From the NCBI RefSeq assembly GCF_014191715.1, contig NZ_JACHWY010000001.1, forward strand, positions 1,612,001 to 1,676,000: a stretch of DNA of 64,000 nucleotides. The letters are read 5' to 3'. Each line of letters opens with the position of its first letter. The stretch's first letter is position 1. The notes below the pieces were generated by a model, which saw nothing but the letters and a program-made list of their open reading frames with translations, ran no database searches and was not told the DNA's origin. Shown here one piece after another: positions 26,740 through 36,321 of this stretch. The translations under genes and the position numbers were made by a program. Origin of the DNA: Litorivivens lipolytica. GTDB lineage: Bacteria > Pseudomonadota > Gammaproteobacteria > Pseudomonadales > Spongiibacteraceae.

Positions 26740-26771
26740 GGGGAGTTTGGCTTAGCCGGCTCCCCTTTTTT
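26740..26771 (+). terminator. Intrinsic terminator after acyl-CoA dehydrogenase pair
   Basis: GGGGAG at 26740-26745 pairs with CTCCCC at 26760-26765, with a small inner GGC/GCC stem, followed by six T. It ends the dehydrogenase operon 28 bases after the stop. Confidence 0.85.
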
Positions 26772-27330
26772 GCTTTCAAGGCTTCAAAAAATGCCATCGC
26801 TGCCAAATATTTCCCAGCAACCAACCTAATATCTTCGACAATCTCTCACTTTACTCCGGCAACAGGTCACAGTTTAGCCATCTCAAGGGCCTCGGAAGCT
26901 GTAACTACGGAAAAACACGTATACAGAAACGACCACCAAGAGCGTACCGTTACCCCATGCATGGATGCGCCTTTGCCAATACACAGGGGTATCGAGATGC
27001 AGCACTCAATTCACGAGAACGTTAACGCCATGTCGACAAAAAACACTGCTTCGCCGGCCAATGCCGCGACAACCAAAGAAAATAACGAACAGAACTCTTT
27101 TTTTGCAGTTCCTGAATCCTATAAGCGTGGTGAATGCGACACCTTGCGGCAGTTTTATTCTGGTGACTGGTGGCTCAACGTCAATTACGTAGAACAGGTA
27201 AGGTAAAGCGTTTTACCAACGTATTGTTGTTGGCGCTCTCGCCATGCCCCAACCCTTCACAAGCGATGCGCTTCACGCTCGGCGATGTTAGAATCCCAAT
27301 CCGTATTTTAACGACACCGGCACATCACGC
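26772..27330. other. Intergenic region with one doubtful short ORF
   Basis: 559 bases between the dehydrogenase terminator and yrfG. The only reading frame of any promise is 26997-27206 (listed separately). No repeats or RNA structures were evident, and base composition is lower in GC than the flanking genes. Confidence 0.5.
26997..27206 (+). CDS. Doubtful small hypothetical protein
   Basis: 69-residue frame starting at ATG 26997 with GGGG seven bases upstream. The product is polar, with an Asn/Thr/Ala-rich first half and a second half of more protein-like composition (FFAVPESYKRGECDTLRQFYSGDWW). I do not recognise it; no signal peptide or membrane segment. It lies alone in an intergenic region and might be a chance ORF. 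Confidence 0.3.
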   Translation: MQHSIHENVNAMSTKNTASPANAATTKENNEQNSFFAVPESYKRGECDTLRQFYSGDWWLNVNYVEQVR

Positions 27331-27987
27331 ATGATCAATTGGCAGGACATCGACACCGTCATGCTCGACATGGACGGCACCTTGCTGGATCTCCATTTCG
27401 ACAACTATTTCTGGACCCAGCACCTGCCCCTGCGCTACAGCGAGATCCACGGCACTCCGCTGGAAACCACGCGCGAATCCATCATGGCGCAGATTGCCGC
27501 CAAGCAAGGTACGCTTAATTGGTACTGTCTGGACTACTGGTCGCAGGAACTAAATCTCGACATTCCCACGCTCAAGCGTGAGGTCAACCATCTGATCTCC
27601 ATACGCCCCTACGTGGAAGAGTTTCTGCAATGGCTGAGTGACTCCCACCGCGAGATCTGGTTGGTTACCAACGCCCACAAACACAGCCTGGACCTGAAAA
27701 TGGAGCGAACCGGGCTGGATCGCTGGATTGATCGGATCGTTGTGTCCCATCAATTCGCTGCCGCCAAGGAAGACCCCCAGTTTTGGCTGAAGCTGAGCGA
27801 GGAAGCGCCGTTTGATGAAAAGCGCACCTTGCTGGTGGATGACAATGCCGAGGTGCTGCAGGCCGCGGCCGATTTCGGCATCGCCCATCTATTAACACTG
27901 CGTCAGCCAGATTCGCAGCAGGCCATTCGCGACAATCTGGCCTTCCCGGCCATTCACCATTTCGACGAGCTGCTACCCGCTCCATGA
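27331..27987 (+). CDS. yrfG: HAD-family GMP/IMP nucleotidase YrfG-like
   Basis: 218-residue HAD hydrolase. The nucleophile motif DMDGTLLDL lies at 11-19, motif II LVTNA near 111, and the late LLVDDNAEVLQAA carries the metal-binding Asp pair. E. coli YrfG dephosphorylates GMP and IMP, and the gene order yrfG-hslR-hslO-pckA is the same as in E. coli, which supports orthology. Its stop overlaps the hslR start by four bases. Confidence 0.88.
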   Translation: MINWQDIDTVMLDMDGTLLDLHFDNYFWTQHLPLRYSEIHGTPLETTRESIMAQIAAKQGTLNWYCLDYWSQELNLDIPTLKREVNHLISIRPYVEEFLQWLSDSHREIWLVTNAHKHSLDLKMERTGLDRWIDRIVVSHQFAAAKEDPQFWLKLSEEAPFDEKRTLLVDDNAEVLQAAADFGIAHLLTLRQPDSQQAIRDNLAFPAIHHFDELLPAP

Positions 27988-28376
27988 CCGCCAACACCAA
28001 GGTTCGCCTGGACAAGTGGCTCTGGGCGGCCCGCTTTTTCAAAACCCGCAGTCTCGCCAAGCAGGCCATCGAAGGTGGCAAAGTGCATTACAATGGCGAA
28101 CGCTGCAAAGTCAGCAAAGAGGTGGAACTGGGCGCTACGCTGACCATCCGTCAGGGCTGGGATGAAAAGACTGTCGCAGTACACGGCTTGTCGGATCAGC
28201 GGCGCGGCGCCCCGGAAGCGCAGCTGTTGTACCAGGAAACCGACGACAGCATCCGTCTTCGCGAAGAGCGCGCCGCCCAGCGCAAGGCCTTTGGCCCCGG
28301 CGCCGACCTGATCAGCCGCGAACGGCCGAACAAGAAGCAGCGCCGCCAGATTCATCGATTCAAACAGCAATCCTGA
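27984..28376 (+). CDS. hslR: Heat shock protein 15 (S4-domain ribosome-associated protein)
   Basis: 130-residue RNA-binding protein with an N-terminal S4 domain (VRLDKWLWAARFFKTRSLAKQAI, then GGKVHYNGERCK) and a basic C-terminal tail rich in Lys/Arg/Gln (RPNKKQRRQIHR). E. coli Hsp15 binds stalled 50S subunits carrying nascent chains. Length and operon position (between yrfG and hslO) are as in E. coli. Confidence 0.92.
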   Translation: MTANTKVRLDKWLWAARFFKTRSLAKQAIEGGKVHYNGERCKVSKEVELGATLTIRQGWDEKTVAVHGLSDQRRGAPEAQLLYQETDDSIRLREERAAQRKAFGPGADLISRERPNKKQRRQIHRFKQQS

Positions 28377-28390
28377 CCCCGAGCCCGACC

Positions 28391-29254
28391 ATGACCGAAC
28401 TGACCTGCGCCGATACCATCAGCCGCTTTACCTTTGACGATTGCGCCGTGCGCGGCGAGCATGTACTGCTCGACAGCAGTTATCAGGAACTGCTGGCCAT
28501 ACACCACTACCCACCGGTGGTCGCCGAGCTTCTGGGCGAGCTCTGCGCCGCCGCCTGCCTGCTGGCCGAAACCATCAAATTTGATGGTCTGCTGACCCTG
28601 CAAATTCGCAGTGAGGGTGAAATCCCCCTGATCATGGCCGAAGTCACCAACCAGCAGAGCTTTCGGGCCATTGCCCGTCAGGCGCAACAGGCCAGCAGCC
28701 GTGATTTTCAGCAGCTGTTTACTAACGGCCAGCTTGTGCTGACTATTCAACCAAAAAATGGCAAGCCATATCGCGGCATCGTCATGCTCGACGGCAACAG
28801 CCTCGCCTCCAGTATTGGCGCCTACTTCGCGCAGAGTGAGCAGCTGGAAACCCGACTTTGGCTGCACAGCGACGGCCAACGCGCCAGCGGCTTCCTGCTG
28901 CAGCAGCTTCCGGGTGATGAAAACAGCGAGCAATGGCAGCACCTGAGCCATATGGCCTCGACACTGACCAAGGAAGAATTGCTCAGCCTGCCGAGAGAGA
29001 CCTTGCTGTACCGGCTCTACCACGAGGAAAGCGTGCGCCTGCACCCGGAAAAACCTGTGCAGTTTCAATGTACTTGCACACGCGAGCGGCTGGAAAACGC
29101 ATTGCTCTCGCTGGGCGAGGCCGAACTCCGCGACATCATTGCGGAAAAGTCAGTGATCGACGCAAACTGTGAATTCTGCAACCGTTTTTACAGCTTTACG
29201 GCGGCAGACGTAGACGCGATGTTCGGGAACTCCAGCCCCGAATCACACCACTAA
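28391..29254 (+). CDS. hslO: Redox-regulated chaperone Hsp33
   Basis: 287-residue cytoplasmic holdase activated by oxidative unfolding. The C-terminal zinc switch is intact: C227-x-C229 and C260-x-x-C263, the standard CxC...CxxC arrangement. The N-terminal part has the family's EAxxL and GGSLQ-like strands. Located directly after hslR (14-base gap). Confidence 0.94.
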   Translation: MTELTCADTISRFTFDDCAVRGEHVLLDSSYQELLAIHHYPPVVAELLGELCAAACLLAETIKFDGLLTLQIRSEGEIPLIMAEVTNQQSFRAIARQAQQASSRDFQQLFTNGQLVLTIQPKNGKPYRGIVMLDGNSLASSIGAYFAQSEQLETRLWLHSDGQRASGFLLQQLPGDENSEQWQHLSHMASTLTKEELLSLPRETLLYRLYHEESVRLHPEKPVQFQCTCTRERLENALLSLGEAELRDIIAEKSVIDANCEFCNRFYSFTAADVDAMFGNSSPESHH

Positions 29255-29412
29255 GCGAGGGTTAGCGCTGGCCCGGCTTTTTTGACATAATGGCGCCCCC
29301 GAAAATTGGCTCCCCTGCAAGCCGGCAGCGGCAGCCCAAAAGTTTGGCCCCCATACAAGAGCTGCAGGTTTCGACTTGAAAGCCGACGGGACCGTTTTGA
29401 CAGGACGAGAGA

Positions 29413-30963
29413 ATGAGTGCAGAAACGATTGTTTACACAGATTTAGCGCCGTCGCGGCTGATCGAACAGGCGCTGGCGCGCGGTGAGGGTGAGCTGGCAG
29501 ACAACGGCGCCCTGGTTGTCACCACAGGCAAGCGTACCGGCCGCTCTCCCGGCGACCGCTTTATCGTCAAAGAGCCCTCCACCGGTGACGCCATCGAATG
29601 GGGCAGCGTTAACCGCCCCTTCGACGCCGACAAGTTCGACGCCCTGTGGAACCGCGTAGAAGACTATCTCGCCGATCACGACCGTTTCGTTTCTCACCTG
29701 CACGTTGGCGCTCACGAAGAGCACTACCTGCCCGTTGAAGTTCATACTCAAACTGCATGGCAAGCCCTGTTCGGCCGCAACATGTTCGTGCGCCCGCACA
29801 AGTACAACCCGAAAGGCAAAGAGCAGTGGACCATTCTCAATGTAGCCGGCTTCGTCTGCGATCCCGAGCGCGATGGCACTAACTCTGACGGCTGCGTCAT
29901 CATCAACTTTGCCCAGCGCAAAGTCCTGCTGGCGGGCATGCGCTACGCTGGCGAGATGAAAAAAGCCATGTTCTCCGTGCAGAACTTCCTGCTGCCGGAA
30001 AAAGACGTGATGCCGATGCACTGCTCCGCCAACGTCGGGGACGAGGGCGACACCACGCTGTTCTTCGGTCTGTCCGGCACCGGCAAGACCACCCTGTCAG
30101 CCGACCCGGCCCGCTTTCTGATCGGTGACGACGAGCACGGCTGGGCGAAAGGCGCAGTCTTCAATATCGAAGGCGGCTGCTACGCGAAAACTATCAACCT
30201 GAGCCAGGAAAACGAGCCCATTATCTGGGACGCAATCCGCTTTGGGGCCATTGTTGAAAACGTCGTGATCGATGCGGAAGCCCGCACGCCTGATTACGAT
30301 GACACCAGCCTGACCGAGAACGGTCGCTGCTGTTATCCGCTGGAGCACGTTGAAAAGCGCGTACCGCAAAACGCTGCCGGCGAACCCCAAACGGTTATCT
30401 TCCTGACCTGTGACGTGTCCGGCGTTCTGCCTCCGGTTTCGATCCTCAGCAAAGAAGCAGCGGCCTTCCACTTCCTGAGTGGTTACACCGCCCGCGTTGG
30501 CTCTACCGAGCTGGGCGCAGAAGCCGGTATTCACCCGACTTTCTCTACCTGTTTCGGCGCGCCTTTCATGCCACGTCCGGCCGGTGATTACGCCGAGCTG
30601 CTGATGAAGCGCATCGCCGACTTCGGTTCACGCGTTTACCTGATCAACACCGGCTGGACCGGTGGCTCCGGAGCCGCTGGCGGGACAGGCTCACGCTTCC
30701 CGATCCCGGTCACCCGCGCTGTCGTTGCCGCCGCCCAAAGCGGTGCCCTGAACGACGTGGAAACCGAGCATCTGGATATCCTCAACCTGGATATTCCGAA
30801 GTCCATCCCCGGCGTCGACGACAAGTTCGTCAACCCGCGTAAATCCTGGGGCGACGAAGCCGCCTACGATGCAGAAGCCGCCAAACTGGCGAAACTGTTC
30901 CAGGAAAACATCAAGAAATTTGATGTGGCAGACGCGATTGTTGCAGCGGGCCCTAAAGGCTAA
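29413..30963 (+). CDS. pckA: Phosphoenolpyruvate carboxykinase (ATP)
   Basis: 516-residue gluconeogenic enzyme converting oxaloacetate to phosphoenolpyruvate with ATP. Sequence landmarks: substrate-binding [10 protein letters not shown] at 41-50, P-loop GLSGTGKT at 219-226, the metal/phosphate motif GDDEHGW at 238-244, and GCYAKTINL near 255. The ribosome site GGACGAGAG is just upstream of ATG 29413. It fits an organism living on fatty acids and needing gluconeogenesis. Followed by a bidirectional terminator. Confidence 0.96.
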   Translation: MSAETIVYTDLAPSRLIEQALARGEGELADNGALVVTTGKRTGRSPGDRFIVKEPSTGDAIEWGSVNRPFDADKFDALWNRVEDYLADHDRFVSHLHVGAHEEHYLPVEVHTQTAWQALFGRNMFVRPHKYNPKGKEQWTILNVAGFVCDPERDGTNSDGCVIINFAQRKVLLAGMRYAGEMKKAMFSVQNFLLPEKDVMPMHCSANVGDEGDTTLFFGLSGTGKTTLSADPARFLIGDDEHGWAKGAVFNIEGGCYAKTINLSQENEPIIWDAIRFGAIVENVVIDAEARTPDYDDTSLTENGRCCYPLEHVEKRVPQNAAGEPQTVIFLTCDVSGVLPPVSILSKEAAAFHFLSGYTARVGSTELGAEAGIHPTFSTCFGAPFMPRPAGDYAELLMKRIADFGSRVYLINTGWTGGSGAAGGTGSRFPIPVTRAVVAAAQSGALNDVETEHLDILNLDIPKSIPGVDDKFVNPRKSWGDEAAYDAEAAKLAKLFQENIKKFDVADAIVAAGPKG

Positions 30964-30977
30964 GCAGCAAACAACGC

Positions 30978-31015
30978 GCAACAAAAAAGGCACCCCAGGG
31001 TGCCTTTTTTGTTGC
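30978..31015. terminator. Bidirectional intrinsic terminator pckA / hydrolase
   Basis: A nearly perfect palindrome of about 17 bp per arm (core GGCACC/GGTGCC flanked by A6 and T6) lies between the convergent genes ending at 30963 and 31058, so it can stop both transcripts. Confidence 0.9.
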
Positions 31016-31057
31016 TGCTCGCTATGAAGGCGCGCGTTTTCACGCGCACCGCCTACA

Positions 31058-31840
31058 TCAAGATGCCAATGCGTCACCGTACCAGAAGCGTCGCAGCCAG
31101 CTGTTATTGAAGGGTGCCCAACTGCCTTCCTTCTGGGCCAGTCTTTCCGCTACCGCATACATCACGGCCGCATTGTGTGTCAGGCCCATATGACTGCCGG
31201 GTACTTTGACGTTTTCGGTCTGGTAACCGGGCTCGTCAACACAGTAGTGCCAGTCAGCCACACCATCACCGGTGCTATAAATAGCGGTAGACGGCACCGG
31301 CGGCGATTGTCGCCACGTATCCGCTGCTGACAGCATCGGATCACTGAGACCACCGGGATTCAAAAACTCGTAGAGCTTGGCAACTCCACCGGAAATGCTG
31401 TCGGTCGTTGCCACATTGAAAGGGGAGCCCAAGGTAATAACCTGTCTGACAAGCTCGGGCTTCGCGTTTGCTGCCGCGCGCGCATAAACACCACCAAGGC
31501 TCCAGCCGACCAGGCTAACGCTGGCGCCGCCGTGTTGCTCTGACACGGTTTCAATCTGAGCTAAAAGGTTATCGAGGAAAGCCTGACGAATACCGGTATT
31601 GCGCCCCTGATTCCAGCCATAACTTTTAAAACCGGAAGCATTCAGATAACGGCGCAGCAAAGCCGTGCCACCATCACCCGTCATAAAGGCGGGCACTACA
31701 ATCACGGGCTGACCATTACCTTTGGCAATATTACGCAACAAGGGCTGAAATGAAGCTGCTGCCGTCGCCTCAATCAAGGCGCGCAATTCCAGAAAAGCAG
31801 AAAACAGGTTCGGCCCGGTATGGGCTGGTGATTTTTTCAT
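31058..31840 (-). CDS. Alpha/beta hydrolase (lipase-like)
   Basis: 260-residue alpha/beta hydrolase without a recognisable signal peptide. The oxyanion strand is VIVVPAFMTGDGG near 46-58, the nucleophile elbow GWSLGG (Ser near 128) is intact, and a His candidate lies in VPGSHMGLTHN near residue 220. The pattern is that of small lipases/esterases of the PGAP1-like group. Because two phasin genes and a PhaD-like regulator follow downstream, a link with stored polyester or lipid is possible but unproven. Confidence 0.75.
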   Translation of the reverse strand: MKKSPAHTGPNLFSAFLELRALIEATAAASFQPLLRNIAKGNGQPVIVVPAFMTGDGGTALLRRYLNASGFKSYGWNQGRNTGIRQAFLDNLLAQIETVSEQHGGASVSLVGWSLGGVYARAAANAKPELVRQVITLGSPFNVATTDSISGGVAKLYEFLNPGGLSDPMLSAADTWRQSPPVPSTAIYSTGDGVADWHYCVDEPGYQTENVKVPGSHMGLTHNAAVMYAVAERLAQKEGSWAPFNNSWLRRFWYGDALAS

Positions 31841-32157
31841 CAGAAACTCCCCTACTGTGCGGCTTTATTAGAAGTTATCAATCTGAACCGCTGTCCAGAC
31901 TATAACCGTAGCCATCACGAAATATCAAAACCTATTTCACACTGTGATGGCATACGCATAAACCGAGGGCAGAGCCCGGATTTGCTCACTTTTCATACAA
32001 GGCGAGATACAAACGCAGGGAATTTTATTCTTTTAGTATGTTTATTCTAATTTTTCTCCGTAGAGTTGGCCCCAGCTTCAGAAAGCGGTGAAGGAGTCAG
32101 GTCGTATCACTCCCACGGTCTGAGCCCTGACTAACCAACTATTGAGAGGTGTATGCC
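31841..32157. other. Divergent intergenic region, hydrolase / phasin
   Basis: 317 bases without a gene. A T-rich tract at 32020-32055 and a purine-rich ribosome site (GAGAGG, near 32143) before the phasin start are the only notable elements. The short palindrome TCACACTGTGA near 31938 could bind a regulator, but no family is suggested. Confidence 0.4.
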
Positions 32158-32535
32158 ATGAGCAAGAAGCAAGCAGAAACCAAGAGCACTTTCGAAAAAG
32201 CCAACGAACTGGCCCGTGACGTTTTCCTGGCCCAACTGGGTCTGGCTGGCAAAGCCGTTGAGCAAGGCCAAGAATACGCCGAGAAAGCTCAGCAATCTTA
32301 CAAGGAAAGCACTGACAAAGTGCAGTCTCTGGTAGAGAAGCGCGCTGAGATTTTCGCTGATCTGGTTAAGCGTGGCGAGAAAGTTCAGTCTGACGCCCAA
32401 GCCAAGTTCGATGAGCTGGCTGCCAAGCCCAAAGCACTGGTTGAAGAGCAAGTTGAAGCCGTTAAAAGCTCTGTTGAGAAGCTGAAAGAGCGCATCAACA
32501 CTCGCAAGAGCCAAAACGCGACTGCGGAAGCCTAA
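32158..32535 (+). CDS. Phasin family protein
   Basis: 125-residue amphipathic helical protein, the type that coats polyhydroxyalkanoate granules. Start ATG 32158 has GAGAGG eight bases upstream; the frame's earlier ATG (32149) is inside that site. The family core VFLAQLGLAGKAVEQGQEYAEKAQ near 20-45 is clear, followed by a heptad-like Glu/Lys/Ala helix. A terminator follows, so it is mainly made as a monocistronic, probably abundant mRNA. Confidence 0.85.
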   Translation: MSKKQAETKSTFEKANELARDVFLAQLGLAGKAVEQGQEYAEKAQQSYKESTDKVQSLVEKRAEIFADLVKRGEKVQSDAQAKFDELAAKPKALVEEQVEAVKSSVEKLKERINTRKSQNATAEA

Positions 32536-32580
32536 GGCTTCTGCCCTGAGTGATCAGGTTACCCATCAGGTCGATTTTTT

Positions 32581-32613
32581 GCACGGTGCGTCTTCGGGCC
32601 ACCGTGCTTTTTT
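32581..32613 (+). terminator. Intrinsic terminator after first phasin
   Basis: GCACGGTG (32581-32588) pairs with CACCGTGC (32600-32607), followed by a six-base T-run. Confidence 0.9.
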
Positions 32614-32665
32614 ACATCTGACCTGACGCAATCAACGAACACACAAACGATTTGGGAGAACTGCC

Positions 32666-33085
32666 ATGAGCAAAGAGAAATCTCAATTGAAAGAAGTTAG
32701 TGATATGGCCAAAAACATTTGGCTGGCCGGCCTCGGCGCCTACGGTCGCGCTTTTGACGAAGCGCAAGAGCGTTACGAGCAAGCCAGCAAAGAAACCCCT
32801 CGCCTGTTCACTGAACTGGTAGAGAAAGGCCGCAACCTGGAATCACAGGCTCGCACAGCCATTGATGACGTTGCCAGCAAAGGCAAAGGCACCGCGACTT
32901 CTCTGGAAGAGCGCATCAGCAAAGTGCGCGCTAACCTCGGCTTCGGCGGCGTGTCCTCTGAAGACTTCGAGCGTCTGGAAAAGAAAGTTGATGCACTGGC
33001 GAAGAAGGTAAATTCTCTGTCAGCCGCACCGAAAAAAGCACCGGCCAAGCGTGCCGCTGCCAGCAAGGCTGCCACTGCCGAGTAA
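32666..33085 (+). CDS. Phasin family protein, PhaI/PhaF type
   Basis: 139-residue granule-associated protein. Conserved core NIWLAGLGAYGRAFDEAQERYE near 17-38, a coiled-coil Leu/Lys segment SSEDFERLEKKVDALAKKVNSL near 96-117, and a basic Lys/Ala/Pro tail (AAPKKAPAKRAAASKAA), the histone-like end of PhaF-type phasins. The tail could contact nucleic acid during granule segregation. Paralogue of the preceding phasin. Confidence 0.87.
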   Translation: MSKEKSQLKEVSDMAKNIWLAGLGAYGRAFDEAQERYEQASKETPRLFTELVEKGRNLESQARTAIDDVASKGKGTATSLEERISKVRANLGFGGVSSEDFERLEKKVDALAKKVNSLSAAPKKAPAKRAAASKAATAE

Positions 33086-33102
33086 TCTCAGCAGCAGTAT
33101 GT

Positions 33103-33131
33103 AAAAGGGCGACATTGATCGCCCTTTTTTT
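33103..33131 (+). terminator. Intrinsic terminator after second phasin
   Basis: GGGCGA at 33107-33112 pairs with TCGCCC at 33119-33124, extended by A/T pairs and followed by seven T. Confidence 0.88.
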
Positions 33132-33230
33132 ACGCCCGCGTGTTCTTCAGCCCCTATATCTGAGCACCGCATATAGACAGCTGCCCGCGAACATGGCACT
33201 TTCCAACGCTCACACTGTAGCCGGTCATCC

Positions 33231-33872
33231 ATGAAAACCCGCGATCGCATTCTGCAAACCAGTCTTGAGCTGTTCAATCTCGAGGGCGAACCCAATGTCA
33301 CAACCGTCGACATTGCCAACGAGCTCGATATCAGCCCTGGCAACCTGTACTACCACTTCAAGGGCAAGGAAGACATTATCGGCGCCCTCTACGACCGCTT
33401 TCATACCGAGCTGAGCGATATTCTCAACGCGCCCATCGCCCAGCTGCTGAAACCCGATGATGCCTGGTTTTATCTGTATATCGTATTCGAAGAGACCTAC
33501 AAACAGCGCTATTTCTACCGCAACCTGAACGACATTCTGCAGCGCTATCCGGTCATTGAAAAACGCTTTCGGAAACTGCTCGAACAAAAAGTTGCTGCCG
33601 CGCAGGCCGTGGCCCGCATTCTGATTGATCGCGGGGTACTCGCACTGGACGAAGGCCAACTGTCACGGCTGAGTGAAGCCGTAGCCATGCAGGTAACCTT
33701 TTGGCTGACCTACGACCTGCTCCGCAACAACAACCCGCCGGAGCAATTGCAGATTCATCAGGGCGTGTTTCAGGTGATGTCGCTGATCGCGCCGTACCTC
33801 ACCGAGGGCTACCGCAGCTTCTATGATGAGTGCTGCGAACTCTACGATTCACTGACTGCAGACCTGCTCTGA
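33231..33872 (+). CDS. TetR family regulator, PhaD-like
   Basis: 213-residue TetR protein whose opening (KTRDRILQTSLELFNLEGEPNVTTVDIANELDISPGNLYYHFKGKEDI) closely resembles pseudomonad PhaD, the regulator that controls phasin and PHA synthase genes. The HTH is residues 20-46. Located directly behind two phasin genes, as would suit such a regulator. No PHA synthase is seen in the window, so the polyester role remains inference. Confidence 0.8.
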   Translation: MKTRDRILQTSLELFNLEGEPNVTTVDIANELDISPGNLYYHFKGKEDIIGALYDRFHTELSDILNAPIAQLLKPDDAWFYLYIVFEETYKQRYFYRNLNDILQRYPVIEKRFRKLLEQKVAAAQAVARILIDRGVLALDEGQLSRLSEAVAMQVTFWLTYDLLRNNNPPEQLQIHQGVFQVMSLIAPYLTEGYRSFYDECCELYDSLTADLL

Positions 33873-33992
33873 CCGCTACAGCAATACCCCACCGGTGAGA
33901 CCTCACAGTCCGCGCCTGTCAAGACTCGCAGCTCCCCGTCTCTTTCTGCATAATGCGGCGCTCTCTTTTAATAACACGCAGGTTGCACGCGA

Positions 33993-36305
33993 ATGAAGCA
34001 GATTCTCCAGACCATCGCTCAGGAACTGAACACTCCCCTCCGCAATGTTGAGGCCGCTGTTCAATTATTGGACGAAGGTGCCACGGTGCCGTTTATTGCC
34101 CGCTACCGAAAGGAAGTAACTGGCGGCCTGGACGACACCCAGATGCGCGATCTGGAGAGCCGCCTGGGCTATCTGCGGGAACTGGAGGAGCGCCGCGACG
34201 CTATTCTTGGCAGCATTCGCGAACAGGAAAAACTGACCCCGGAACTGGAGCAGAAAATTCTCTCGGCTGACACCAAGAGCCGACTGGAAGACCTCTACTT
34301 GCCCTACAAACCCAAGCGTCGCACCAAAGGCCAGATCGCCATTGAAGCGGGACTGGAGCCCCTCGCCGATGCCCTGCTCGGCAACCCCGAGCTCGACCCG
34401 GAAACCGAAGCGACCGCCTTCCTGAATCCCGAACACAAGATCGAGACCGCCAAGGATGCCCTCGACGGCGCCAAATACATTCTGATGGAACGCTTTGCTG
34501 AAGACGCCGACCTGATCCAGAAGCTGCGTACCTTTGTCTGGGAAGAAGCGCGCCTGACTGCCTCCGTGGTTGCCGGCAAGGAAAAAGAAGGCGAGAAATT
34601 CAGCGACTATTTTGAACACAGCGAACCCCTGAAAAACACACCTTCGCATCGCGCTCTGGCCATGTTCCGGGGGCGCAACGAAGGTGTACTGTCGCTGACC
34701 CTGCAAATTGGCGACGACGCCAGTGCCAGCCCCTGCGAAGCCATGGTTGCCGATCACTGGAAGCTGTCGTTTAGCAACCGTCCTGCGGATAAGTGGCTCA
34801 GCGAAGTGGTGCGCTGGACCTGGAAGATCAAACTCTATATTCACCTCGAAACTGACTTGCTCGGCCAATTGCGCGAGCGCGCCGAGGCCGACGCGATTCA
34901 GGTGTTTTCGTCCAACCTGAAAGATCTCTTGCTGGCCGCGCCTGCTGGCCCCCGCGCTACCATTGGCCTCGATCCCGGCCTGCGTACCGGCGTAAAAATG
35001 GCGGTAATTGATGCCACTGGCAAGGTTATGGACCACGGTGCGATTTTCCCCAACCCACCGCAAAACAAAATCGCGGAAGCGGGTGCCGTCCTGCTGAAGA
35101 TGATCAAAACCTACAATGTAGAGTTGATTGCGATTGGCAATGGCACCGCGAGCCGTGAAACCGACAAGTTTGTAGGTGATTTGCTAAGCGCCTACCCCGA
35201 CCTAAAGTGCACCAAGGTGATGGTAAACGAGTCCGGCGCATCGATTTATTCGGCGTCCGAATATGCAGCTAAAGAATTCCCGGATCTGGACGTTACCATT
35301 CGCGGCGCTGTGTCCATTGCCCGCCGCCTGCAGGACCCGCTGGCGGAACTGGTGAAGATCGAGCCGAAATCCATCGGTGTCGGCCAGTACCAGCACGATG
35401 TTTCACAAACTGCCCTGTCGCGCTCACTGGACGCGGTGGTTGAGGACTGCGTTAACGCGGTCGGCGTAGATGTGAATACCGCTTCGCCCGCACTGCTTAC
35501 CCGCGTCTCCGGGCTCAACGCCTCGATCGCCGCTAACTTGGTGCAGTACCGCGATGAAAACGGTATGTTCAAGGATCGCGAATCGCTGAAAAAGGTTCCC
35601 CGCCTCGGCGACAAAACCTTTGAACAGGCTGCCGGCTTCCTGCGGATCATGAACGGCGATAATCCCCTCGACAGTTCCGCGGTTCACCCGGAATCCTACA
35701 GTGTGGTGGATAAAATCGTACAACAGTGTGGCCGCAAGGTCGGCGCGCTGATCGGTGACAGCACCTTCCTGCGCGGACTCAAACCCGAACAGTACGTGGA
35801 TGACAAGTTTGGTCTGCCCACTATCCGCGACATTATCAAAGAGCTGGATAAGCCCGGTCGCGATCCTCGCCCCGAGTTTAAAACGGCCTCTTTTATGGAA
35901 GGCATTGAGAAAGTCAGTGACCTGCGCCCCGACATGATTCTGGAAGGCAGTGTGACTAACGTGACCAACTTTGGCGCCTTTGTGGACATCGGCGTGCATC
36001 AGGACGGACTGGTGCATATCTCGGCCCTGTCGCATCAGTTTGTGAAAGACCCGCGCGATGTGGTTAAGGCCGGCGATATTGTGAAAGTGAAAGTGCTGGA
36101 CGTTGATGTGAACCGCAAGCGTATCGCTTTGAGTATGCGCCTCGACGACAAGGCAACGCCTCAGGACAAGGCTTCACGTGACAACAACCGCCGCGGTGGC
36201 AATGGGGGCAGCAACAAACCCAAGCAAGCCCGGCTGCAGGAGCCCGCCGCCAACAACGCGCTGGCAGCAGCTTTTGCTAATGCCAAACAGGGCGGCAGGC
36301 TCTAA
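33993..36305 (+). CDS. tex: Tex family transcription accessory protein
   Basis: 770-residue RNA-binding protein with the full Tex layout: N-terminal helical domain (1-200), YqgF-like RNase-H fold with [17 protein letters not shown] near 328-344, a helix-hairpin-helix region ([15 protein letters not shown] near 500), and a C-terminal S1 domain ([33 protein letters not shown] near 650-682). It helps RNA polymerase in stalled or stressed states. The C-terminus is Asn/Gly/Lys-rich and longer than in E. coli YhgF. Convergent with 36322. Confidence 0.93.
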   Translation: MKQILQTIAQELNTPLRNVEAAVQLLDEGATVPFIARYRKEVTGGLDDTQMRDLESRLGYLRELEERRDAILGSIREQEKLTPELEQKILSADTKSRLEDLYLPYKPKRRTKGQIAIEAGLEPLADALLGNPELDPETEATAFLNPEHKIETAKDALDGAKYILMERFAEDADLIQKLRTFVWEEARLTASVVAGKEKEGEKFSDYFEHSEPLKNTPSHRALAMFRGRNEGVLSLTLQIGDDASASPCEAMVADHWKLSFSNRPADKWLSEVVRWTWKIKLYIHLETDLLGQLRERAEADAIQVFSSNLKDLLLAAPAGPRATIGLDPGLRTGVKMAVIDATGKVMDHGAIFPNPPQNKIAEAGAVLLKMIKTYNVELIAIGNGTASRETDKFVGDLLSAYPDLKCTKVMVNESGASIYSASEYAAKEFPDLDVTIRGAVSIARRLQDPLAELVKIEPKSIGVGQYQHDVSQTALSRSLDAVVEDCVNAVGVDVNTASPALLTRVSGLNASIAANLVQYRDENGMFKDRESLKKVPRLGDKTFEQAAGFLRIMNGDNPLDSSAVHPESYSVVDKIVQQCGRKVGALIGDSTFLRGLKPEQYVDDKFGLPTIRDIIKELDKPGRDPRPEFKTASFMEGIEKVSDLRPDMILEGSVTNVTNFGAFVDIGVHQDGLVHISALSHQFVKDPRDVVKAGDIVKVKVLDVDVNRKRIALSMRLDDKATPQDKASRDNNRRGGNGGSNKPKQARLQEPAANNALAAAFANAKQGGRL

Positions 36306-36321
36306 GCCGGGAAGACAAACC

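Noticed and set aside
31938-31950. TCACACTGTGA as a CRP site
   Set aside because: The half-sites are in the wrong order and spacing for the TGTGA-N6-TCACA consensus.
34065-35063. 332-aa minus-strand ORF
   Set aside because: Antisense of tex, which shows all expected domains.
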